Origin: a virus
DNA length: 36,828 bases
Strand: one strand, 5' to 3'
IMG/VR virus record: IMGVR_UViG_3300028423_000812
Location: 1-36,828 of that record
A program made the position numbers and the translations under genes. Positions 28,653 through 35,238 of this stretch are shown here, piece by piece. Position 1 is the stretch's first letter. Each line of letters opens with the position of its first letter. The notes beneath the pieces were generated by a model. That model made no database searches, was not told the DNA's origin, and worked only from the letters and a program-made list of their open reading frames with translations.

Positions 28653-29306
28653 ATGAATTATTTAGCAATAGACTTTTCCCTGAACTCTCCGGGAATTTGT
28701 ATTTACAACGATAAGAATAAAAGGTATCACTTTATTTCTTATATGAAGCCAGGTACCGGAACCAAGAAGGAACAGAAGTTACAAGAGGAGATGGCGTTAT
28801 TAAAGGATGTAACTCTTATCAGTCAACCTGATTTTAAGAAAGAAGAGGCTGAATACTCAAGTGTTGAGCTTGCTAAAATCAAGCGTTATGATAAGATGGC
28901 AGATGACATTATCAATCTAGTCCTACAGGACTCTTTTCGAGGGGATGATTTTATTATCGCATTTGAAGGTACAAGTTATGGTTCAAAGATGGGTACAAAT
29001 AACATGATTGATATGGCCGCAGGCGCTGCTATATTAAAGCTTAAACTATTAAAAACCCTACAGCCAGAAAATCTAATGACTGTGGCTCCAACTACAATAA
29101 AGAAGTTTGCCGGTAAGGGTAATATGAATAAGAGACAGTTATTTGAAGCTTTCTTAGAGAATCGCAATGGGGATAAAAGTCTTGATAAGAGTTCTCTCTT
29201 TGCTTGGATCCTTAGACAAGAGTTCGGAAAGAAGATTCCAAAGCCGTTAGATGATTTAGTTGATGCTTATTTTTTAACAGCCATGATCTCAGTCCCTAAA
29301 GTCTAA
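28653..29306 (+). CDS. RuvC-like RNase H-fold nuclease (probable Holliday junction resolvase)
   Basis: 217 residues. The first strand MNYLAIDFSLNSPGICIYND carries the first catalytic Asp (D7). A glutamate follows a second strand (FIIAFEGTSYG, E105), and a late acidic cluster lies in PLDDLVDAYFLTAM (D200, D201, D204). This D...E...D/D layout matches RuvC-type resolvases, which cut four-way DNA junctions using two metal ions. T4 itself uses the unrelated endonuclease VII (gp49), so this would be a different way to resolve replication and recombination branches before packaging. The gene stands just upstream of gp32, primase, UvsY and UvsW. The cleavage target is inferred from the family. Confidence 0.7.
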   Translation: MNYLAIDFSLNSPGICIYNDKNKRYHFISYMKPGTGTKKEQKLQEEMALLKDVTLISQPDFKKEEAEYSSVELAKIKRYDKMADDIINLVLQDSFRGDDFIIAFEGTSYGSKMGTNNMIDMAAGAAILKLKLLKTLQPENLMTVAPTTIKKFAGKGNMNKRQLFEAFLENRNGDKSLDKSSLFAWILRQEFGKKIPKPLDDLVDAYFLTAMISVPKV

Positions 29307-29336
29307 CCTTATCTTTCCCTCAAAGACCTGAAGGTT
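29305..29336 (+). other. Imperfect hairpin just after the RuvC-like gene
   Basis: AACCTT (29305-29310) can pair with AAGGTT (29331-29336), and inside it TCTTT (29312-29316) can pair with AAAGA (29322-29326). No T-tract follows, so it is not a classic intrinsic terminator. It may mark a transcript end or a processing site before the gp32 promoter-like motif. Confidence 0.35.
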
Positions 29337-29410
29337 ATATGTAACTCTGTCCGGATTGTTTCAAAAACCAATAAAAAAGTTTTCTAGATAGTGTGAAACT
29401 TAGCTTGCAC

Positions 29411-29425
29411 TGATATATAATATAT
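29411..29425 (+). promoter_or_regulatory. Promoter-like motif TGATATATAATATAT ahead of the gp32 leader
   Basis: Fourth copy of the TGATATATA motif. Unlike the other three it is about 200 nt before the next start codon (29610), which implies a leader of roughly 180 nt if transcription starts just after it. It lies in the longest gene-free stretch of the window (29307-29609). Confidence 0.5.
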
Positions 29426-29454
29426 GATGATGGATAATAATTTAATCGTCAGTT

Positions 29455-29523
29455 CATTACATTTATAGGAAAGGTTCTCGGTGAGAATAACGTTAGCCGC
29501 GTAGGCATATTTATAATGTAATG
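29455..29523 (+). ncRNA. Structured mRNA leader of gene 32 (putative autogenous operator)
   Basis: CATTACATT (29455-29463) pairs with AATGTAATG (29515-29523) to close a domain that holds hairpin TTCTC-GGT-GAGAA (29475-29487) and hairpin GCC-GCGTA-GGC (29496-29506). The loop bases CGG (29479-29481) could also pair with CCG (29497-29499), which would form a pseudoknot instead of the second hairpin. Downstream, 29524-29609 is A/T-rich and looks unstructured, with AATTTAAAAGG and AATTTAAAG just before the ATG. In T4, gp32 shuts off its own mRNA by binding a leader pseudoknot and then coating an A/U-rich region that covers the start. The layout here is parallel. Pairings were found by eye and not by energy calculation. 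Confidence 0.45.
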
Positions 29524-29609
29524 ATTGGTTTGAATAAATTTGAAACATTATTATTTGAAGGTATATAAGTATCACTTAACAAAAATTTAAAAGGTAATTT
29601 AAAGTAATT

Positions 29610-30542
29610 ATGGCAGATTTTGACATTTTTAATTTGGGCGTAGAAGACGTTGAAACGCATCAGCCCCAGAACAACACAACAAATGAGGTCTACAAACCTA
29701 CACCAGATGATGGTAAAGACGGAACTTACAAAGCATTAATCCGTTTTGTACCTAACCCAGGGAATCCTCGTAATTCTCTAGTTCAAAAGTATGTACATTG
29801 GCTAACAGATCCCAATGGCAACTCTAAATTGGTAGATTCACCATCTTCAATCGGTGAAAAATGCCCGATTGCAGACGTATTTTGGAAGCTTCGCAACTCT
29901 GATTCAGCAGTTGACCGTAAGTCTTCAGAAAAACTAAAAAGACGTCAACAATATTATTCTCTAATCAAGATTATTAAAGATCCTCAAAATCCAGACTTAG
30001 AAGGTAAATATATGATTTACAAGTTTGGCTATAAGATCAAAGAAAAGATTGATGCAGAATTAAAACCAGACTTCGGAGAACCAACTCAAGTATTTGACCT
30101 ATTTGAAGGTAAGAACTTTGAGTTAATCATTACTCGTCAAGGAGAATACAACAACTATGACAAATCTAAGTTTTCAGCTTCTCGTTCAGCAATCGACATT
30201 AATGGAGAACAAGCAGAACGCAGTAAAGAATCAATGGCAACTATTAAAGAAGAACTTGAAAATGCTCCATCATTGTCGACATATGAATATATTCCATGGA
30301 ATGGTGAAACACGTGACTTTGTAAATAGCGTATTGAAGATGTACTTAAATCCTGGAGATGCAATCTCTGAGATCTCTCCATCTTCTACTCCAAAGAAAGA
30401 GCCAAAGAAAGAGCCAAAGAAAGAAAAGGTTGCTGAACCTGCTGAACCTGCAGGAACTTCAACAAATGAAAGTTCAAGTTCAAAGACTGAGGTTTCAAGT
30501 GATGATGATTTAGATTCTTTCCTAGATGACCTCGACATCTAA
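29610..30542 (+). CDS. 32: Single-stranded DNA-binding protein, gp32-like
   Basis: 310 residues, against 301 in T4 gp32. The core holds basic/aromatic segments of the OB-fold (YKALIRFVPNPGNPRNSLVQ, RRQQYYSLIKIIKDPQNPDL, YKFGYKIKEKI). The C-terminus is a flexible Lys/Pro linker (KKEPKKEPKKEK, about 261-272) followed by a Ser-rich acidic tail ending DDDLDSFLDDLDI, the usual site where gp32 contacts other replication proteins. The protein coats ssDNA at forks and during recombination. Of the four T4 zinc ligands (His-Cys-Cys-Cys), only His63 and Cys85 have obvious counterparts; the CPxC pair reads CPIAD, so the zinc site seems lost. The gene has a long structured leader and overlaps the primase start by 17 bp. 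Confidence 0.85.
   Translation: MADFDIFNLGVEDVETHQPQNNTTNEVYKPTPDDGKDGTYKALIRFVPNPGNPRNSLVQKYVHWLTDPNGNSKLVDSPSSIGEKCPIADVFWKLRNSDSAVDRKSSEKLKRRQQYYSLIKIIKDPQNPDLEGKYMIYKFGYKIKEKIDAELKPDFGEPTQVFDLFEGKNFELIITRQGEYNNYDKSKFSASRSAIDINGEQAERSKESMATIKEELENAPSLSTYEYIPWNGETRDFVNSVLKMYLNPGDAISEISPSSTPKKEPKKEPKKEKVAEPAEPAGTSTNESSSSKTEVSSDDDLDSFLDDLDI
30390..30425 (+). repeat. 12-bp tandem repeat CCAAAGAAAGAG x3 in gene 32
   Basis: Three near-exact copies (the last ends in A instead of G) encode the repeated P-K-K-E linker before the acidic tail of gp32. Copy number could change by slippage and would alter linker length. Confidence 0.7.
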
Positions 30543-31602
30543 GATAGAGCTTACTGACGAGCTTAGACTAAAAATAATGAAAGCGCTGAAGGATGTATGT
30601 CTTTCAGCGCATTCTAGTCCTAATAAGCAAATGTTAAAGGATATGCCTGGTAGAATTACCTTAGCATGTCCTTATTGTGGTGACTCTCACAGTGATGATA
30701 CAAAAAAACGTGGCAATCTTTATTGGGACACTTTACAATACCACTGTTATAATTGTGGCCACCATACTGACATTAAAGCCCTATTAAAGGACTATCAAGT
30801 AAGGTTACCAAGTTCAGAGGACTCATTTACGATTATTGATTATATCAAGCATAATCGATCTGTAACCACCCAGGCCGATACGCTAACACATTCAGTATTC
30901 CAAAACGTAAGTGATCTTGCAATTTCAATTGATGAATTTAAAAAAGGATTTGGTGCACACTCAATTGAGCCAGGACATTGGATATGGTTTTATCTTAAAA
31001 AGAGATTACTTCATAAAAAAAGCGAAGAGTTCTTATTTAGTCCAAGCGACAATAGGCTATGGATCCTTAATTTTACAGGTGATGGCAAGATTATGTCAGC
31101 ACAGAGTAGAAGAATGAAAGGTAAGGGTCAACGTTACTTGACATATGATTTACCTAAATTGTATGAAGAGCTTGGTAAAGAGTTAAAGGTAAGTCCAGAA
31201 GAGCTGGAAAAGATAACAAAACTATCAACGCTATTTGGTATTATGCAGGTAAACTTTCAGAGGTCTGTAACAATGTTTGAAGGGCCGATTGACGCTAAGT
31301 TTATGACAAATAGTATTGCACTTGCTTCAGCCGGTCGAAATACAGAAGAGTTCGATAATATGGCAACAGTACGTTATTTATTTGATAATGACGAAACTGG
31401 TAGAAAGAAAATGATTGAAAAACTAAAAAAAGGCAGATCTGTTTTTATGTGGTCTAAATTCTTAAAGGATAATAAATTAGATACATATGATATAAAAGAT
31501 CTGAACGACTTAGTGATTAAATGTTTCGAGTTAAAAAATCCAGCAATTAAAATGGTGGATCAATATTTCACATCAAGTCAGTTAGATCTATGGTACGTAT
31601 AG
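30526..31602 (+). CDS. 61: DNA primase, T4 gp61-like (zinc-ribbon and Toprim)
   Basis: 358 residues, against 342 for T4 gp61. An N-terminal zinc ribbon has C48-x2-C51 (ACPYCGD) and C74-x2-C77 (HCYNCGH). A Toprim catalytic region has the conserved Glu in MFEGPIDAKF (E252) and the DxD pair in YLFDNDETG (D287, D289). The enzyme would make short RNA primers for lagging-strand synthesis at the phage fork, working with a gp41-type helicase that is not in this window. The start lies inside the end of gene 32 (17-bp overlap), and the end overlaps the next small gene by 13 bp, so these genes are probably co-transcribed. Confidence 0.82.
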   Translation: MTSTSKIELTDELRLKIMKALKDVCLSAHSSPNKQMLKDMPGRITLACPYCGDSHSDDTKKRGNLYWDTLQYHCYNCGHHTDIKALLKDYQVRLPSSEDSFTIIDYIKHNRSVTTQADTLTHSVFQNVSDLAISIDEFKKGFGAHSIEPGHWIWFYLKKRLLHKKSEEFLFSPSDNRLWILNFTGDGKIMSAQSRRMKGKGQRYLTYDLPKLYEELGKELKVSPEELEKITKLSTLFGIMQVNFQRSVTMFEGPIDAKFMTNSIALASAGRNTEEFDNMATVRYLFDNDETGRKKMIEKLKKGRSVFMWSKFLKDNKLDTYDIKDLNDLVIKCFELKNPAIKMVDQYFTSSQLDLWYV

Positions 31603-31811
31603 AAGAAATAACTAAAACGGTGGATCAAGATTTAGATGATTTTTACAGGGATCGAGATCGATTTAAGGGTATGAAAATGTTTGTTGACTTTAGCGCAACG
31701 GATTATGAACATAAGGCACCTAAAATCGATATTGAGAAACCTAAATTTAAAAAGAAACTAAAGGCATCTAAATTCGTAAAAAAGAATAATAAAAACAAGG
31801 GACTATTTTAA
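31590..31811 (+). CDS. Small basic protein of unknown function in the replication cluster
   Basis: 73 residues. The first half is acidic and helical (EEITKTVDQDLDDFYRDRD); the last third is strongly lysine-rich (KPKFKKKLKASKFVKKNNKN), which suggests nucleic-acid binding. It overlaps the primase end by 13 bp and lies 13 nt before uvsY. I know of no family; it may be an accessory to the primase or to UvsY. The overlap and the steady codon reading support a real gene. Confidence 0.6.
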   Translation: MVRIEEITKTVDQDLDDFYRDRDRFKGMKMFVDFSATDYEHKAPKIDIEKPKFKKKLKASKFVKKNNKNKGLF

Positions 31812-31824
31812 CTACAATAATTAG

Positions 31825-32247
31825 ATGTCAAAAGAAAAGATTTTAGCACTAGACAAAAAACTAAGTGAACAGCGTAATGAATGGACTATTAAAATCCAGC
31901 AGCATGCAAAATCACTTAGATACATAAATGGTATGGAAGATACTATTGCAATGGTGTTATCTGATCGTCAGAAGTTAATAGATCATATTGCATATATTAA
32001 TATAAAGATTAAAGAGCAAAGACGTAAAATTGCAGATCGTTATCGTGAAGCATATCTGCGTTACTATGAATATGACTATAAACTTGGAGAAAAACAAAAA
32101 GAGCGTTTTATTGAATCTGATTTAGCAGATGAAAATGCAATACTTTCACACCTTGAAAATCAATTAGACTTTTTCAAGGAATCGGTAAAAACCCTAGATA
32201 ACATGGGATTTGCCATCCGAAACAGACTTTCACTTAAAGATCTGTAA
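31825..32247 (+). CDS. uvsY: Recombination mediator, UvsY-like
   Basis: 140 residues, close to T4 UvsY (137), and predicted almost entirely helical. The C-terminal segment LDNMGFAIRNRLSL lines up with the GFAIKHI segment near the end of T4 UvsY, and the preceding helix (ENQLDFFKESVKTL) matches the hydrophobic pattern of the T4 protein. Upstream comes a basic/Tyr-rich helix (RYREAYLRYYEYDYKLGEKQ). UvsY helps load the UvsX recombinase onto ssDNA covered by gp32. The next gene is uvsW, as in T4 where uvsY and uvsW are neighbours. The identification rests on length, the GFAI segment and gene order. Confidence 0.65.
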   Translation: MSKEKILALDKKLSEQRNEWTIKIQQHAKSLRYINGMEDTIAMVLSDRQKLIDHIAYINIKIKEQRRKIADRYREAYLRYYEYDYKLGEKQKERFIESDLADENAILSHLENQLDFFKESVKTLDNMGFAIRNRLSLKDL

Positions 32248-32274
32248 TCGGTAAATAAAAAGACTGCGCTATGA

Positions 32275-33258
32275 ATGGAGCTCAGTTTAACCGAAAACAA
32301 ACAATTGCTAAGAATTGATGACGCAACGTCTCTTGAACTTGAGCAATTAAATATTTCGCTAACAAAAAGAATTGACTCTTGGAGATTTAATCCATTAGTT
32401 AAAAGAGGAGTGTGGGATGGTTACATTTCATACGTAAAGGATGATAAATGGATCCCAGCGGGTCTTTGGAAAGAGGTTGTCGATATCTGTAAAGAGTATC
32501 GGTTTGAACTTAAAATCAATGGAGTTTCAGAACTTTTTGATAAGGACATAAGCGCGGAGTCATTTGAAAAATGGGCATTGGATTTTTTCGAACAATCTGA
32601 GATTACACCGCGTGACTATCAAATCGATGCAGCCTACAATATATTAAAATTTAGAAAATGTCTATCTGAACTTGCAACATCAGCAGGTAAGACTTTAATT
32701 TCATTTCTAACAGTTGCATACTTACTTGAGAAAAAGAAAGCAGAACGTATTTTATTTATTGTACCAAACGTTTCTCTTGTAATCCAGGCTAGTGAGGATT
32801 TCGCAGACTATAATTATAGAAATCAAGTCAATATTAAAATACAGCAAATTTATTCTGGTCAAAAAATTAGAGCAGGTAGAAATGTTGTTATTGGAACATA
32901 TCAATCACTTGTGAAAAAGAAAGCTGAATATTTTGATCAATTTGATGTTGTGACGGTAGATGAATGTTTACACCCAGATACTTTGATTACAATGTCAGAC
33001 GGTTCTAAAAAAAGAATATGTGAGGTAAAAGAAGGTGATTGGGTTAAAACTACTAATGATAATACATTACAAATAGAAGATCGACAGGTTGATTTTGTTT
33101 ATAAAAATTTATCACAAGGAAATCAAATGTTTGAAATTGAAATGGAAGATGGTTCAATTATTAAAATAACAGGTAATCATAAAGTTAAACTTTCAAATGG
33201 TATTTATAAAAGAGTAGATGAATTAACAGATAATGATGATATATTAAGTTTTAATTAA
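32275..33258 (+). CDS. uvsW: UvsW helicase N-terminal half fused to a split N-intein
   Basis: 327 residues. Residues 1-230 are the first half of an SF2 recombination helicase like T4 UvsW: a small N-terminal domain with WRFNPLVKRGVWDGYI (36-51), RDYQ (113-116), Walker A ATSAGKT (134-140), PNVSLVIQ (164-171), IGTYQSL (206-212) and the first part of motif II, VTVDE (226-230). The helicase then stops and a 97-residue N-intein begins at Cys231, ending at the TAA at 33256-33258. T4 UvsW drives branch migration and unwinds R-loops to switch origin use. Alone this product lacks motifs III-VI and should be inactive. It needs the product of 34270-35205 for trans-splicing, which would restore the DECH motif. 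Confidence 0.88.
   Translation: MELSLTENKQLLRIDDATSLELEQLNISLTKRIDSWRFNPLVKRGVWDGYISYVKDDKWIPAGLWKEVVDICKEYRFELKINGVSELFDKDISAESFEKWALDFFEQSEITPRDYQIDAAYNILKFRKCLSELATSAGKTLISFLTVAYLLEKKKAERILFIVPNVSLVIQASEDFADYNYRNQVNIKIQQIYSGQKIRAGRNVVIGTYQSLVKKKAEYFDQFDVVTVDECLHPDTLITMSDGSKKRICEVKEGDWVKTTNDNTLQIEDRQVDFVYKNLSQGNQMFEIEMEDGSIIKITGNHKVKLSNGIYKRVDELTDNDDILSFN
32965..33255 (+). other. Split N-intein (IntN, 97 residues)
   Basis: Starts with Cys1 directly after the DE of the helicase motif II. Block A is CLHPDTLITMSDGSKK; the following block has VKEGDWVKTTNDN. Block B is ITGNHKV, with the conserved T-x-x-H (T69, H72). The segment FEIEMEDGSIIKITGNH matches the strand before the block B His in other inteins. 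It ends without linker, endonuclease or C-terminal blocks F/G, and these last occur at 34270. Length and layout are close to naturally split inteins of the gp41-1 kind. Confidence 0.9.
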
Positions 33259-33317
33259 AATTGATTAATTTTTATGTGTTTAATAAATATATAAAATAAA
33301 GACTATGTTTATTAAAT

Positions 33318-34280
33318 ATGAAATGTAAAAATAATAATTGCAATAATATATTAAAACCTAAACAAAAAAGATTTTGTAGTCAAACATGTCATTATGATTG
33401 GAAAAGAAATCAACCTAGTAAAAATAAAAATAATAGAGATAAAAAAATAGATGAAATAAGATATATCGAATCTTTAAAAGATAAAGATGAAATCTATAAA
33501 TTTATTTCGGACAATATTTTTAAATTTAATACTATTACCAATTTAAGTGAATCTGAAAAAATTACTAAAATGATAAATGAATATCATTTTAATATAGATA
33601 ATAATGTGGCATCTTGGAAAGATTTATACGATTACCTTAAAGGTCCTATAAAATGTGCAAATATAAAATGTGTGAACGAATCTAAATTTGATACATTCAC
33701 ACATGGATATTATAAATTTTGTTCTGATGAATGTTTACATAAATGGAGGTCATATAATATGGAAGGTGATAAAAATAACTTTCATAAAGTATCTGCAGAT
33801 GTTAGAAAAAGAATAGGCGTTGAAAATGGTAAAAGAATAAAAAAGATGATAACTGAAGGTACATTCACACCTAATATAACAAATTCATGGGCTAGAAGTA
33901 GATGTAATATTAATCTCAATGGAAAGAATATTAAATTAAGATCGTCATGGGATGCATATTTTCAATTATTAAATCCATCATTCAAATATGAAAAATTAAG
34001 AATTCCTTACATGTGGAATAATGATTGGCATAATTATATAGTTGACTTTATAGATGATGTAAATAAATGTATATATGAAATCAAACCAAAGGGTGAACAA
34101 AACAAGGGTTTAATAAAAGCAAAACGAGAGGCAGGAATGCAGTGGGCTATAAATAATGGATATAAATATATTGAAATTACTGAAGATTGGTTTAAAATAA
34201 ATCACAATGAATCAATATTAAAAGGTCAACCTGAAGAAAAAAGATTAAAAAAATTACTTAAACAATTCCATGAAGATTAA
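33318..34280 (+). CDS. Free-standing homing endonuclease, Vsr/EDxHD-like, with two zinc fingers
   Basis: 320 residues, lying between the two intein-helicase halves. Two four-Cys fingers are visible: C3, C8, C20, C24 (RFCSQTCHYDWKR) and C113, C118, C135, C139 (KFCSDECLHKWRS). A basic helix region follows (FHKVSADVRKRIGVENGKRI, about 155-174). The C-terminal nuclease domain has RSSWDAYFQLLNP (208-220), E225 in YEKLRIPY, D243 in YIVDF and E254-x-K256 in YEIKPKG, consistent with the PD-(D/E)xK/Vsr-like fold. Such genes sit inside fractured, split-intein genes and spread the cassette by cutting intein-free alleles. The stop overlaps the C-half start by 11 nt. Hand-counted rows at 33421, 33541 and 33961 hold 15-22% G+C, against 37% at row 35041 in the helicase, which suggests a separate origin. 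The 59-nt gap before it is A/T-rich; a weak promoter is possible. Confidence 0.8.
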   Translation: MKCKNNNCNNILKPKQKRFCSQTCHYDWKRNQPSKNKNNRDKKIDEIRYIESLKDKDEIYKFISDNIFKFNTITNLSESEKITKMINEYHFNIDNNVASWKDLYDYLKGPIKCANIKCVNESKFDTFTHGYYKFCSDECLHKWRSYNMEGDKNNFHKVSADVRKRIGVENGKRIKKMITEGTFTPNITNSWARSRCNINLNGKNIKLRSSWDAYFQLLNPSFKYEKLRIPYMWNNDWHNYIVDFIDDVNKCIYEIKPKGEQNKGLIKAKREAGMQWAINNGYKYIEITEDWFKINHNESILKGQPEEKRLKKLLKQFHED

Positions 34281-34386
34281 AAAAATTAATAAAATAAACT
34301 ACAGTGGTGATGTTTATAATCTCAGAATAAAATCAGAAGATGGCTTAAATCACAACTACTTTGCAAGTGATTTGAATGTATCTAAT
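34270..34386 (+). other. Split C-intein (IntC, 39 residues)
   Basis: Begins MKIKKINKINYSGDVYNLRI (block F-like strand: YSGDVYNL) and ends NHNYFASDLNVSN followed by Cys+1 (block G). The last residue is Asn as expected. The one before it is Ser instead of His, as in the cyanobacterial DnaE C-intein (IASN-C). The extein +1 nucleophile is Cys. The length is typical of native split C-inteins (35-40 residues). Confidence 0.9.
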
Positions 34387-35205
34387 TGCCATAAAGCAAA
34401 ATCACAATCAATTAAGACTATTCTATCAAAATGTAAAAATGCTGAATATAGATATGGTTTATCCGGTACAATACCAAAGGCAGGTACACTTGATCGACTA
34501 ACTCTAATGGCATATACTGGTCCTTTAATTACAGAAGTAAGTGCCAACTTTTTACAGCAACAAGGACATATTGCAAATTGTAGGGTTAAAGTAATTGAAA
34601 TGGACTATGCAACTGAAGGCGCCAAGAACGCGTTTAAGGAAATGGCGTTTAATAAATATGAAAACAAAGACGTCTTTAAATTTGAACAAAATTACATTAT
34701 TAATTCAGAAGGTCGCCTTAACTTTATTTGTAACATTATTTCCAGAGTACGTGGTAATTCCCTTGTACTTTTCCATCGTATTGAACATGGTAAAAAGATA
34801 TTTGAAAAGCTCAGACAGGATAGTGATAAAACGGTATATTACGTAGACGGTGGTACCGATAAAGATATTAGAGAAGAATATAAAAAGAAAATGGAAGATG
34901 GCGAAGAGGTTGTAATTGTCGCCTCATATGGTACGTTTTCAACAGGGATTTCAATTAAAAAGATTCACAATATTTTCTTTACTGAATCATTTAAAAGTGA
35001 GGTTATTATTAGACAGTCAATTGGTCGAGGATTAAGACAACATCACTCAAAGGATACTGTTACTATCATTGATTTTGTTGACGATATTAGCTCACCTGAA
35101 TGGGATAATTATCTAATGAGACATGCAAAGGCACGTCAAAAAATATACAAAGAACAGAAGTTCAAATATGACATTAAAAAAGTTAAGTTTGAAGGAGATA
35201 TATAA
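34270..35205 (+). CDS. uvsW: Split C-intein fused to UvsW helicase C-terminal half
   Basis: 311 residues. Residues 1-39 are the C-intein; Cys40 is the first residue of the helicase part. Residues 40-311 complete the SF2 helicase: CHKAKSQ (end of motif II DECH), motif III SGT (66-68), FHRIEHGKKIF (168-178), ASYGTFSTGI (218-227) and motif VI IIRQSIGRGLR (246-256). The last three match T4 UvsW closely (FKHVSHGKAIF, ASYGVFSTGI, LQTIGRVLR). Joining 230 + 272 residues gives 502, compared with 503 in T4 UvsW. The ATG lies inside the end of the endonuclease gene (ATGAAGATTAA), so translation may be coupled to it. Confidence 0.88.
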   Translation: MKIKKINKINYSGDVYNLRIKSEDGLNHNYFASDLNVSNCHKAKSQSIKTILSKCKNAEYRYGLSGTIPKAGTLDRLTLMAYTGPLITEVSANFLQQQGHIANCRVKVIEMDYATEGAKNAFKEMAFNKYENKDVFKFEQNYIINSEGRLNFICNIISRVRGNSLVLFHRIEHGKKIFEKLRQDSDKTVYYVDGGTDKDIREEYKKKMEDGEEVVIVASYGTFSTGISIKKIHNIFFTESFKSEVIIRQSIGRGLRQHHSKDTVTIIDFVDDISSPEWDNYLMRHAKARQKIYKEQKFKYDIKKVKFEGDI

Positions 35206-35238
35206 ACAGAAATTGTAAATTAAAAAATAAATAATATA

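Noticed and set aside
29455-29523. tRNA or known riboswitch in the gp32 leader
   Set aside because: The pairing does not make a tRNA cloverleaf, and I could not match a remembered riboswitch consensus such as preQ1, glutamine, THF or cobalamin. It is kept only as an unclassified structured leader.
32965-34386. Group I or II intron interrupting uvsW
   Set aside because: The sequence after the break is in frame and carries intein blocks A, B and G with Cys1 and Asn-Cys at the junctions. No intron core was recognised, and a stop codon ends the N-half.
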